58,844 nt of DNA from Acidobacteriota bacterium (lineage in GTDB: Bacteria; Acidobacteriota; Terriglobia; Bryobacterales; Bryobacteraceae), in contig SYLY01000347.1 in NCBI GenBank assembly GCA_005808475.1, positions 1 through 58,844 of the forward strand, read 5' to 3'. Under the pieces are notes generated by a model, which was given only the letters and a program-made list of their open reading frames with translations, did no database searches and had not been told where the DNA came from. The position numbers and the translations under genes are program-made. This document shows positions 51,281-58,844 of this stretch, in pieces; the stretch's first letter is position 1; each line of letters starts with the position of its first letter.

Positions 51281-54007
51281 ATGGAGCGCGTCCTGGCCGC
51301 CGCCGCCTCCGGCACTGAAGATCTGATCCCCACGCTCATCGAGAAGATGCGCGAGATCCGTCCCGGTCTGCCGCTGTACCTGATCTCTGAGTTCCGCTTG
51401 GAGGGCGCCAACTGGATTCCCTACCACCCGGGCCGCACGCTCGAGCAGAACCTCGCGCTGGTCCGAGCCGCGCTCGAGGGCAAGCAGGTGGAGTTCTGCG
51501 GACTGATCCTACAGCCGCGCATGCCCTACTGGAAGCTCCGGTGGCTGGCGCTCCGGATCGGCGGCGCGCGGACGTTGTTCTTCAACGAACAACTGGACCA
51601 CTTCATGGTGCGGCCGCGATCGCTGCCCCGGATCGTTCAGCACGTGTGGTGGCGATGCAAGAACATCGCGCGGTGGGAACTGCGTCCCGGCGGGGCCACA
51701 TACACGATGCTGTGGCGGCTGGCGCACCCGCGCGCTTTCGAGCGTCCGCTGCTGGTCGCGGCCGCGCGCCTGGCCGGAGGTTGGATCGCCCGCGCCAAGC
51801 GGCCGGAACCCGCGCCGCCGCCGCCCGCCACGATCCAGCCGGCCGGGATTAGCGTGGTGATCCCTTCGCGCAACGGGCGCGAACTGCTGGAGCGCCTGCT
51901 GCCGGGCCTGCTCGACGAACTGAGCGGCATTCCATCCGAGGTGCTGGTCTCCGACAACGGGTCGGACGATGGCACGGTGGAGTTCCTGGCGGCGAAATTC
52001 CCCTCTGTCACGCCGATCGTCCACCAACGGCCGCTGTCGTTCGCGCGAGCATCGAACGCCGGAATCGAACGCGCCCGGTACTCGCACACCATGCTGCTCA
52101 ACAACGATATGGTGCTCGAACCCGGGTTCTTCGCGCCGCTGCTGCGCGCGTTCGAACAAACGCCGAATCTGTTCTGCGCCACCGCCCAGATCTTCTTCCC
52201 TCCGGGCGCGCGGCGGGAAGAAACCGGCAAGGCGGTGATGCCGCGGACGCGCCCCGTCGAAGACTTCCCGCTGACCTGCGAAACACCGGTCGAAGGCGAA
52301 GACCAGACCTACGTTCTCTACGGCTCCGGCGGCTGTTCTCTCTACGATTCCGCGAAGCTGCGCGCGCTGGGCGGGTTCGGCGAAATCTTCGAGCCCGCCT
52401 ACGTGGAGGATCTGGATCTGGGATGGCGCGGCTGGCAGCGCGGCTGGCCCACGGTTTTCGTCTCCGGCGCCAGGCTCGAACACCGCCATCGCGCCACCAC
52501 CTCGCGATACTTCAGCGAGGACCGGCTCGCCGAGGTGCTCGAGATCAACTACCTGCGATTCCTGGCGAGCGGCGTCGCCGATGGCGCGGCGTTCGCCGGC
52601 CTGTGGCGGCGCGCGGTGACGCGGCTGGACAAACGCGCCTCCCGCATGGAGCCCGATCGCGCCGCGATGGCCGCGCTTCGCACCGCGTGGCGCGCTCCCG
52701 CGTGGACCCGCGGCGAACCGGCGTCGTTCCCCGCCCTCTGGATCCCCGCGATCGGCTCCGGCGACGTAGCCGTCTTCCCGGGAACATTGCGCCGCGGCCG
52801 CCCCACCGTGCTGGTGGCGAGCCCCTATCTGCCCTTCCCTCTCTCGCATGGCGGCGCGGTCCGGATGTTCAACCTGATGCGCGAGGCGGCGCGCGATTTC
52901 GATCAGGTGCTGGTGTGCTTCGCCAACGAACTCTCGCGGCCCGCTCCCGAGATCCTGGCCCTGTGCGCCGAAGTGGTGCTGGTGCGGCGGGAAGGCTCGC
53001 ACGCGCGGCCGCTGACCGATCGCCCCGGCGTGGTGGAAGAGTTCGACTGGCCGGCGTTCCGCGCCGCGCTGCGGCTCGCCGTCGACAAATGGCGGCCGGG
53101 CGTGGCTCAGCTCGAATTCACGCAGTTAGCGCAGTACTCGGGCGATTGCACGCCCGCTCGCTCGATTCTGGTCGAGCACGACGTGACGCTCGATCTCTAC
53201 GCGCAGTTGCTCGCCCAGGGTGAGGATTGGGAAACGCGCCAGCAGTACGAACGGTGGGTGCGATTCGAGAAGGACGCGTGGTCGCGCGTGGACGCGGTGG
53301 TCGCGATGTCGGAAAAGGATCGCGCGGCGGTGGGCGTGCCGCACGCGGTGTGCCTGCCCAACGGCGTCGATCCCGAGCGCTTCCGGCCCGACGGGTCCGA
53401 GCCCGAAGCGGCCCGCGTACTCTTCATCGGATCGTTCGCCCATCTGCCGAACGTGATGGCGGTCGACTTCTTCCTTCGCCAAGCTTGGCCCGCCGTGCTC
53501 GAGGCATCGCCAGGCGCGCGGTTCCACATCATCTCAGGAAAGGACCCCGCCTACTTCCTCGAGCGGTACCGCGATCGCGTGTCGCCGCCTCTGGACTCGC
53601 CCGGAGTCGAGATGGAGGACTTCGTCTCCGATCCTCGCCCCGCCTACCGCCGCGCGACCGTGGTGGCGGCTCCCTTGCTCGCCTCGGCGGGAACGAACAT
53701 CAAGATCATGGAAGCGATGGCGATGGGCCGCGCGATCGTGACGACGCCCGGGGGCATCAACGGGCTGGACGGACTGCGCCGGGGCGAGGATCTGATGATC
53801 GGCGAAACGGGCTCCGAACTGGCCGCCGCGATCCTACGCCTGTTCGCCAACCCGGACGAGCGGCGGCGGCTCGAGCGCAACGCTCGCGCCACGGCGGAGC
53901 GGGACTACGGTTGGGCCGCGATCGGCCGGCGCCAGAAGGAACTCTACGATCGCTACTTCGCGGGCGCGGGCGCCGGACCGGGCTTGGGCTCGTCGAACGG
54001 CGGATAA
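51281..54007 (+). CDS. GT2-GT4 fusion glycosyltransferase with novel N-terminal region
   Basis: 908-residue cytoplasmic protein. An N-terminal region of about 190 residues (SEFRLEGANWIPYHPGRT, LFFNEQLDHFMV) is of unknown type. A GT2 domain lies at about 195-440 (ISVVIPSRNGRELLERL, VSDNGSDDGTVEFL, TMLLNNDMVLEPGF, AYVEDLDLGWRGW). A GT4 domain (GT-B fold) lies at about 500-890 (VASPYLPFPLSHGGAVRMFN, VLFIGSFAHLPNVMAVDFF, GTNIKIMEAMAMGRAIVTT). One protein may thus add two sugars in sequence. The ATG at 51281 is preferred over 51248, which lies inside the right arm of the inverted repeat. Its last 55 nt overlap the convergent gene 53953-54840. Confidence 0.88.
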   Translation: MERVLAAAASGTEDLIPTLIEKMREIRPGLPLYLISEFRLEGANWIPYHPGRTLEQNLALVRAALEGKQVEFCGLILQPRMPYWKLRWLALRIGGARTLFFNEQLDHFMVRPRSLPRIVQHVWWRCKNIARWELRPGGATYTMLWRLAHPRAFERPLLVAAARLAGGWIARAKRPEPAPPPPATIQPAGISVVIPSRNGRELLERLLPGLLDELSGIPSEVLVSDNGSDDGTVEFLAAKFPSVTPIVHQRPLSFARASNAGIERARYSHTMLLNNDMVLEPGFFAPLLRAFEQTPNLFCATAQIFFPPGARREETGKAVMPRTRPVEDFPLTCETPVEGEDQTYVLYGSGGCSLYDSAKLRALGGFGEIFEPAYVEDLDLGWRGWQRGWPTVFVSGARLEHRHRATTSRYFSEDRLAEVLEINYLRFLASGVADGAAFAGLWRRAVTRLDKRASRMEPDRAAMAALRTAWRAPAWTRGEPASFPALWIPAIGSGDVAVFPGTLRRGRPTVLVASPYLPFPLSHGGAVRMFNLMREAARDFDQVLVCFANELSRPAPEILALCAEVVLVRREGSHARPLTDRPGVVEEFDWPAFRAALRLAVDKWRPGVAQLEFTQLAQYSGDCTPARSILVEHDVTLDLYAQLLAQGEDWETRQQYERWVRFEKDAWSRVDAVVAMSEKDRAAVGVPHAVCLPNGVDPERFRPDGSEPEAARVLFIGSFAHLPNVMAVDFFLRQAWPAVLEASPGARFHIISGKDPAYFLERYRDRVSPPLDSPGVEMEDFVSDPRPAYRRATVVAAPLLASAGTNIKIMEAMAMGRAIVTTPGGINGLDGLRRGEDLMIGETGSELAAAILRLFANPDERRRLERNARATAERDYGWAAIGRRQKELYDRYFAGAGAGPGLGSSNGG

Positions 54008-54840
54008 GCGAACGTGACCTTGATCGGGATCGTCTTGCCCAGCGGCTCGATGATCAGCAGCGCGCGCAGGTCCGGCTTCTTCGCCGTTCCCACCGGACGG
54101 CAGTGGACGGTCAGCTTGGCCTTCTGTCCCGCCTCCACCTTGGTCTGATCGAGCGCGAACACAACGCCCGGGAAATCGTCGGCCTGCATCGAGATTTCGA
54201 TCGGACCGTCGAAATCGTTCAAAATGTTGACTTCGCCGTTGGACGGCTTGTGGCTCAGCAGTTCGATGGAGTCCTTGTCGGCCTTGACGCGCGACTTCAG
54301 ATCGGCCACCTTGATGCCTCGGGCCTCGATCAGTTTGCCAAGATCCTCGCCGTCGATCTTCTTCGCCGGATCGCCGTCGGGGCCCGGATTCATGCGCCCG
54401 AACGGCGTTTCCCGGGCGCTGGTCTTCTCGACGGTCCACCACCACTGGCCCTTGTCGTCCCGCGCCCAACTGGAGACGACGGGACGGTGCACGTCCATTT
54501 TGCCGAAGCCGACGAAATAGAACTCGGTGTCGATGTCGGCGACTACCTTGGCCCGCTGGAAGCCTTCCTCGTAGTTGATGCTGACGATTTTGAAGCCGCG
54601 CATCTTGATCTTCTCCGCCCCGAAGAAGACGTCCTTGCTGTCCTCGTGCACGACGGCGTCGGCCTGCCGGTACTTTCCCTGGACATGCATGTCGTAGAAG
54701 TACGTCACCTTCTCGCGGAGGGCGTTGTCGACATCGGGCGGAGCCTTTGTGAACAGGTTGCCGAAGCCACCTTGAGGAAAAGCCGAGGCGGCGCCGAGCA
54801 GGGCCGCGAGTGCGAATCGCCAAGTAGTCACTACCATCAT
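53953..54840 (-). CDS. Secreted protein of unknown function
   Basis: 295-residue exported protein: signal peptide TWRFALAALLGAASAFPQ, then an NTF2/SnoaL-like opening (ALREKVTYFYDMHVQGKYRQAD, FFGAEKIKMRGFKIVSINYEE), a middle linker and a C-terminal beta-sandwich (VEAGQKAKLTVHCRPVG) like the DUF1573/OmpL47-type sandwich. The Pro/Ala-rich end (PGPAPAPAK) is encoded inside the overlap with the convergent glycosyltransferase. A TACAAT on the minus strand (54844-54839) overlaps the first ATG, so translation may start slightly later, at ATG 54837 or GTG 54831, from a leaderless mRNA. Confidence 0.68.
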   Translation of the reverse strand: MMVVTTWRFALAALLGAASAFPQGGFGNLFTKAPPDVDNALREKVTYFYDMHVQGKYRQADAVVHEDSKDVFFGAEKIKMRGFKIVSINYEEGFQRAKVVADIDTEFYFVGFGKMDVHRPVVSSWARDDKGQWWWTVEKTSARETPFGRMNPGPDGDPAKKIDGEDLGKLIEARGIKVADLKSRVKADKDSIELLSHKPSNGEVNILNDFDGPIEISMQADDFPGVVFALDQTKVEAGQKAKLTVHCRPVGTAKKPDLRALLIIEPLGKTIPIKVTFAYPPFDEPKPGPAPAPAK

Positions 54841-54957
54841 TGTAGTCCGACGCGCAAGCGCGGGATCGGTTTCGTTCCAATTCTCCCGCCGCCCTGGATT
54901 TCGGCATGCTGCCTGGCGCATCTGCTCGAGAGCAATCCGTTTCCGGCCGACTCGCGG

Positions 54958-54963
54958 TACAAT
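54958..54963 (+). promoter_or_regulatory. Putative -10 element (TACAAT) for yceD-rpmF-plsX
   Basis: TACAAT 35 nt before the ATG at 54999, with a CGAGGAG ribosome site at 54986-54992 between them. No clear -35 at 17 bp. Confidence 0.45.
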
Positions 54964-54998
54964 GATGAGTTGCCTTTGGCTTCCTCGAGGAGCCCTGT

Positions 54999-55526
54999 AT
55001 GCTCTTTGCCACCAGAGACCTAGAACTTCGGAAGATCGACTTTCGAACAACGCTCGCTCCCGGCCAGATCGACTTCATGGACTCCGGCCTGCGGCAGACG
55101 TCTCCTTTGGAGGCGAGCGGAACCGCCGAACTTGTCAACGGGATGGACGACATCCGTGTTCAGGGACACCTGTCCGCCAGCTTCGAGATAAACTGCGACC
55201 GGTGCCTCGAGCCGGTGTCGTTGCCGATGGGTGACGACTTCGATCTGGTGTATCGCCCCGCCGAGGCCGAACAAGGCCCCGAAGAAAAGGCGATCACCGG
55301 CGAGGACGCCGAAGTCGGTTATTATGAAGGATCGGGGATCGAACTCGGCGACGTCGTGCGCGAACAGGTGCTGCTGTGGATGCCAGCCCATGTTCTGTGC
55401 TCGGATTCGTGCAAGGGGATCTGTCCGATGTGCGGAGCCAACCGGAATCGCGAGGCGTGCGCATGCCGTGCGCCCAAGCTCGACGAACGCTGGAAAGCCC
55501 TGGAAAACCTCAAATCAGGAGAATAG
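54999..55526 (+). CDS. yceD: YceD/DUF177 family protein (23S rRNA accumulation)
   Basis: 175-residue cytoplasmic protein of DUF177: DIRVQGHLSASFEINCDRCLEPV, EGSGIELGDVVREQVLLWMPAH and a Cys-rich zinc-type end (CSDSCKGICPMCGANRN, CAC). YceD is needed for 23S rRNA accumulation and is nearly always encoded just before rpmF, as here (1-nt gap). The start has CGAGGAG upstream. All metal-type Cys pairs are present, unlike in the downstream L32. Confidence 0.93.
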   Translation: MLFATRDLELRKIDFRTTLAPGQIDFMDSGLRQTSPLEASGTAELVNGMDDIRVQGHLSASFEINCDRCLEPVSLPMGDDFDLVYRPAEAEQGPEEKAITGEDAEVGYYEGSGIELGDVVREQVLLWMPAHVLCSDSCKGICPMCGANRNREACACRAPKLDERWKALENLKSGE

Positions 55527-55527
55527 A

Positions 55528-55710
55528 ATGCCCAATCCCAAGCGGCGCCACTCGAAGCGCCGCAAGAACTCCCGCCGCGCGCACGATTTCCTTTCGCGCC
55601 CGGCCTTGGCCACTTGCCCCGATTCCGGCATGGCGATGATGCCGCACCGCGTGAGCCCCCACACGGGAAAATACAAGGGCCGCGAAGTGATCGAGGTCGA
55701 GCAGTCGTAG
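55528..55710 (+). CDS. rpmF: 50S ribosomal protein L32, without zinc-ribbon cysteines
   Basis: 60-residue basic protein: [21 protein letters not shown], then [29 protein letters not shown]. The sequence follows L32 throughout, including PHRV and YKGREV, but three of the four zinc-ribbon Cys are replaced (CPDSG and SPHTG instead of CxxC and CxxC), leaving one Cys. A zinc-free ('C-minus') form is thus expected. It sits in the standard yceD-rpmF-plsX order and is the only L32 in the window. Good ribosome site (CAGGAG) overlapping the end of yceD. Confidence 0.95.
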   Translation: MPNPKRRHSKRRKNSRRAHDFLSRPALATCPDSGMAMMPHRVSPHTGKYKGREVIEVEQS

Positions 55711-55723
55711 CCGCCGGATCGCC

Positions 55724-56740
55724 ATGATTTCCATCGCCGTCGACGCCATGGGCGGCGATCACTTCCCGAAATCAGAGGTCGAGGGAGTGATTCAGGCCGT
55801 TCGGCAGTATCCCGTTAGGGTGCTGTTGGTGGGTCGCGAGGAAGTGGTGCGTCCGGAATTGGAGCGCCAATGTCCCGGCTGGAAGTCGTTGAACATCCAG
55901 TTGATCCACGCGACCGAGTACATCACCATGGAGGATTCCGCCGCCAAGGCGGTGCGGAGTAAAAAGGACAGTTCCATCCGCGTGGCGTGCCGTCTGGTGC
56001 GCGACGGTGAGGCCGCCGGAGTCGTGTCGGCCGGCAATACCGGCGCTATCATGGCGACCGCCAAACTGGTCCAGGGTGTGGCTCCCGGAGTGGAGCGGCC
56101 GGCGCTGGCCACAACGTTGCCCACCGGAACGGGCCAGCCGTCGATCGTCGTCGATGTCGGAGCCAACGTCGACTGCACCGCGGAAATGCTCGCCCAATTC
56201 GCGGTCATGGGCGAATGTTACGCGCGCAACGTACTCCACATAGTAAACCCCCGCGTGGGGCTGCTGTCGATCGGCGAGGAAGAGCACAAGGGTAACGAAC
56301 TAACCAAACAGGCGACGCCGTTGCTCAAGTCGCTGCCACTCAACTTCATCGGCAACGTCGAAGGGCGGGACATCTTCCGCGGCACCGTGGACGTGGTGGT
56401 CTGCGATGGATTCGTCGGGAACATCGTGCTCAAGGTCGGCGAAGGAGTCGCCGACATGATGAAGAGCCTCCTGAGGGAGGGGTTGGGCGCCACGCCGGTT
56501 CGCCGGGCGGGAGCGTTCCTCGCCAAGGGCGGCTTCCAGGAATTGAAGCGCCGCACCGATTACACCGAGTACGGCGGAGCGCCCCTCCTAGGGGTGAAGG
56601 GCGGCGCCTGCATCATTTGCCACGGAAGCTCCAACGCCAACGCAATCAAGAACGCGGTCCGCGTGGCGATGGAGTACGCGCAAACCGGTGTCAACGCGCG
56701 AATCGAAGCCGAACTCGGACGGCCGGTCGGTAACGGATAG
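55724..56740 (+). CDS. plsX: Phosphate acyltransferase PlsX
   Basis: 338-residue peripheral-membrane enzyme making acyl-phosphate from acyl-ACP for phospholipid synthesis. Signature parts are [92 protein letters not shown] and [15 protein letters not shown]. Length and N-terminus agree with the family. It lies 13 nt after rpmF, so the three are one operon. The plsX-rpmF arrangement is conserved in most bacteria. Confidence 0.96.
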   Translation: MISIAVDAMGGDHFPKSEVEGVIQAVRQYPVRVLLVGREEVVRPELERQCPGWKSLNIQLIHATEYITMEDSAAKAVRSKKDSSIRVACRLVRDGEAAGVVSAGNTGAIMATAKLVQGVAPGVERPALATTLPTGTGQPSIVVDVGANVDCTAEMLAQFAVMGECYARNVLHIVNPRVGLLSIGEEEHKGNELTKQATPLLKSLPLNFIGNVEGRDIFRGTVDVVVCDGFVGNIVLKVGEGVADMMKSLLREGLGATPVRRAGAFLAKGGFQELKRRTDYTEYGGAPLLGVKGGACIICHGSSNANAIKNAVRVAMEYAQTGVNARIEAELGRPVGNG

Positions 56741-56911
56741 CCCCGCGTACGCGGTCCGGCCCACGCCGGCGGCGCCGCTGGCGCGAGACCGGCGAGGCAG
56801 CATTGCCAAGGGATCTTCTGCTATCATCAAGGGTCCGCGCCGCACCCGTTCATCGAGTACCTGCTTGCCCCGGGGACGCTCAGCCCGCGGAGCGAGAAAG
56901 GTGATATCCCA

Positions 56912-58459
56912 ATGAAGATTTACTTGGTAAACCCGAGCGACGTTGCGTTCGGCACGGCTGTGATCACGCCGCGTTGGTTGTTCGTTTTGGCGGCGGCGAC
57001 TCCCAAGAGATTCGGCGATCCGGTGATCGTCGACGAGACCCTGGAAGCTCTGGATACCGAGCGCATCCAGCCCGGCGATGTTGTGGGAATCGGAATCCAC
57101 ACCGCCAACGCGCTCCGGGGCATGGAAGTGGGCCGGGCCGCCCGGGAGAAGGGCGCCTGGGTAGTCTACGGTGGAATTCACGCGACGCTCTATCCGGACG
57201 AGCCGCGCGAACTGGGCGGCGCGCACGCGGTCGTCAAAGGCGACGGAGACGACATTTGGGCCAAGGTGCTCGGCGACCTCGAGGCCGGGTCGCCGAAGCC
57301 GGTCTATGACGGCGGGCGCATCGACGGCGACCGGTTCCTGCCGGCGCGATGGGACCTGATTCCCAAGGACAGCTACATGTGGGCGTCGGTGCAAACCGTC
57401 CGCGGTTGCCCGAAGCACTGCTCGTTCTGTTCGGTATGGCGCACCGATGGACAGAAGCCCCGGCAGCGCCTGGTCGACGCGGTGATCGGCGAGATCGTGG
57501 AGCTGCGCCGAATGGGCTACCGGTTCATCGCGCTCGCCGACGACAACTTCTATCCGGTGACCCTCACCGATATCCAGTTGGCCGAGCGGCAGCACAACGA
57601 CGCGAGGGTGGCCGAACTGAAGGCGCTTCGCGCCGAACGTTTCGAGTTGATGCGGCGAATGACGATGCTGCCCTCCGACATGATCTTCTTCACGCAGATC
57701 ACGATGGAGGCCGCCGAGGATATCGAGTTCCTCCAGGCCATGCAGTCGGCTCGCATCAAGGGCGCGCTCGTTGGCGTCGAAGCCGTCACCGAGGAAGGAC
57801 TCAAGTCGGTTTTCAAGGATTTCAACCTCGCCGGCGACAATCTGGCGGTTCGCCTCCAGACGTTCAAGGAACATGGCGTGCACGTCCTCGGATCGTTCAT
57901 CTTCGGTCTTCCGACCGACCGCGCCGATACGTTCAAGGCCACCGCCGAGTTGGCCAAGCGGGCCAAGGTAACGTTTGCCCAGTTCGTCATGATGACGCCT
58001 TTTCCCGGCACTGTCGATTTCCAACGCTGGGAGAAAGAGCAGGGGGACTCGGTCGCCAAGGTGGATGGCGTCCCGTTGACTCGCTATTGGCTGATTCCCG
58101 GGTACAAACGGCCGAAGCTCTACATTCCCCATCCCACGATGGAAGCCAACGAGGTTCGCGCGCGTACGCAGGGGGTGTGGGACGATTTCTACAGCCTGCG
58201 GTCGATCTGGAATCGCGCCGATTGCGTGAAGAGCCTGAAGTCGCGGATCGCGTTCGTGTTCATCTCCAAGCTGTACCGGCAGATGTACGCCAACACCGGA
58301 ATCGCCGCCGACAGCGCCAGGAGAAACAAGGCCAACCGGTGGGCGCGGTGGATCGCCAAGCCCTTGCGCAGCCTGTTCACCGCCAAGCCGATGCCCGATT
58401 TGCAGATCCCCGGCGGACGGACGCTCGAGACACCGGTGCTTACCATCCTTGGCCAGTAA
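56912..58459 (+). CDS. B12-binding domain radical SAM protein
   Basis: 515-residue protein. An N-terminal cobalamin-binding-like Rossmann domain (about 1-130: MKIYLVNPSDVAFGT, VGIGIHTANALRG, VVYGGIHATLYPDEP) precedes a radical SAM core with the cluster motif RGCPKHCSFCSVWRTDG (CxxxCxxC). IALADDNFYPVTLTD, GVEAVTEEGLKSV and GSFIFGLPTDRADTF follow. The C-terminal 130 residues are basic. No DxHxxG is seen, so B12 may be absent. The substrate is not known; methyl- or lipid-modifying enzymes of this type are possible. A good SD (AAAGGTGAT) precedes the ATG. The 171 bp before it hold only a weak TATCAT at 56822. It precedes the Mrp-type gene by 3 nt. Confidence 0.85.
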   Translation: MKIYLVNPSDVAFGTAVITPRWLFVLAAATPKRFGDPVIVDETLEALDTERIQPGDVVGIGIHTANALRGMEVGRAAREKGAWVVYGGIHATLYPDEPRELGGAHAVVKGDGDDIWAKVLGDLEAGSPKPVYDGGRIDGDRFLPARWDLIPKDSYMWASVQTVRGCPKHCSFCSVWRTDGQKPRQRLVDAVIGEIVELRRMGYRFIALADDNFYPVTLTDIQLAERQHNDARVAELKALRAERFELMRRMTMLPSDMIFFTQITMEAAEDIEFLQAMQSARIKGALVGVEAVTEEGLKSVFKDFNLAGDNLAVRLQTFKEHGVHVLGSFIFGLPTDRADTFKATAELAKRAKVTFAQFVMMTPFPGTVDFQRWEKEQGDSVAKVDGVPLTRYWLIPGYKRPKLYIPHPTMEANEVRARTQGVWDDFYSLRSIWNRADCVKSLKSRIAFVFISKLYRQMYANTGIAADSARRNKANRWARWIAKPLRSLFTAKPMPDLQIPGGRTLETPVLTILGQ

Positions 58460-58462
58460 TCG

Positions 58463-58844
58463 ATGAATCCACAGATGGCTGGTGATCAGCCAAAACAGCC
58501 GATTCCCGGCGTGAAGCATTTGATCGCCGTCGGGAGCGGCAAGGGCGGCGTCGGCAAAACCACCGTCGCGGTGAACCTGGCTATCTCGTTGTCGCGTCTG
58601 GGACAGCGCATCGGTCTGCTCGACGCCGACGTGTATGGCCCCAACGTTCCGATGATGATGGGAGTAAACCAGGCGCCGCACTCCGTCGACAACCGGATCC
58701 AGCCTCTCGAAAAGGATGGCATCCGGTTGATGTCGATGGGTTTCCTGAACCCCGGCGACAAGCCGTTGGTCTGGCGGGGACCGATGCTGCACAGCGTCAT
58801 GCAGCAGTTCCTTCGCGGCACCGACTGGGGTGAACTCGACTGCC
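58463..58844 (+). CDS. Mrp/NBP35-type P-loop ATPase, N-terminal part
   Basis: First 127 residues, running off the window. It has the deviant Walker A GSGKGGVGKTTVAVNLA, LLDADVYGPNVPMMMG and FLNPGDKPLVWRGPML, typical of Mrp/ApbC Fe-S carrier ATPases. The usual N-terminal DUF59 (MIP18) domain of Mrp is absent: only about 18 residues precede the P-loop region. The gene is 3 nt after the radical SAM gene, suggesting a supply of Fe-S clusters to it, by inference. Confidence 0.92.
   Translation, partial: MNPQMAGDQPKQPIPGVKHLIAVGSGKGGVGKTTVAVNLAISLSRLGQRIGLLDADVYGPNVPMMMGVNQAPHSVDNRIQPLEKDGIRLMSMGFLNPGDKPLVWRGPMLHSVMQQFLRGTDWGELDC

Noticed and set aside
56588..58792. A 734-residue open frame on the minus strand
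   Set aside because: Antisense to the plsX end, the radical SAM gene and the Mrp gene, all with strong motifs; a shadow.

Overview
The window is a gene-dense, GC-rich stretch from a bacterium that looks like an acidobacterium of the Solibacter/Bryobacter type. The support is sequence-internal: two Oar-like TonB-dependent receptors with an N-terminal carboxypeptidase-regulatory domain, a PSCyt1-DUF1549-DUF1553 cytochrome paired with a Tat-exported DUF1501 protein, a secreted protein with the Solibacter-type TIGR03437 domain, Tat-exported Gfo/Idh/MocA oxidoreductases and many small secreted proteins of no clear family. No rRNA, tRNA, insertion sequence, phage gene or CRISPR array was seen. No gene-free stretch exceeds 300 bp; the longest, 34624-34913 (290 bp), lies between divergent genes and holds no structure I can name.

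Layout. 1-2.7 kb: the end of an ABC-F ATPase, two secreted proteins on the minus strand (one a Spy-like internal duplication), a haem-binding-domain protein and a GlcG/HbpS-like protein. 2.8-10 kb: PSCyt/DUF1553 plus DUF1501 pair, then the first TonB receptor. 10-16.5 kb: a glycosidase-like lipoprotein with an apparent frameshift, PhzF, a minus-strand run (recX, UPF0173 hydrolase, secreted protein, membrane-anchored methyltransferase), then ytxH-like, DUF948 and a CpsB-type phosphatase whose best start is CTG. 16.6-19.9 kb: the second TonB receptor. 19.9-22.7 kb: a peroxide-stress operon (PerR/Fur, rubrerythrin, GlpC-like Fe-S protein, DUF3501) behind a perfect 17-bp palindrome. 22.7-29.6 kb: DUF169, a four-carbon acid-sugar kinase coupled to a PdxA-family dehydrogenase, a SIS protein, a beta-propeller protein, a degenerate HupE-like protein and an AI-2E transporter.

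29.6-44 kb: a TIGR03437 protein, an HD-GYP/GAF/GGDEF protein, an S41 homologue that has lost both catalytic residues, an FmdB zinc ribbon, a second beta-propeller protein, a tandem Gfo/Idh/MocA pair, and a tightly overlapping triad of cupredoxin, membrane HD-GYP sensor and outer-membrane barrel. 44-54 kb: a surface-glycan locus (RodZ-like protein, GT2, two methyltransferases, a glutaminyl-cyclase-like M28 enzyme, an ATPase, an alpha/alpha-barrel-like protein and a GT2-GT4 fusion), with a 150-bp inverted-repeat element at 51.1-51.3 kb. 54-58.8 kb: a secreted protein, the yceD-rpmF-plsX operon, a B12-binding radical SAM protein and the start of an Mrp-type ATPase.

Two themes recur. Genes are coupled by ATGA, GTGA or CTGA overlaps, and convergent gene pairs nearly always end within about 10 bp of each other or overlap. 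Promoter -10 elements of the TATAAT/TACAAT type often lie very close to start codons. The best candidates for new biology are the cupredoxin/HD-GYP/porin triad, the S41 pseudo-protease, the membrane-anchored ATPSCKMT-like methyltransferase and the 150-bp palindromic element.
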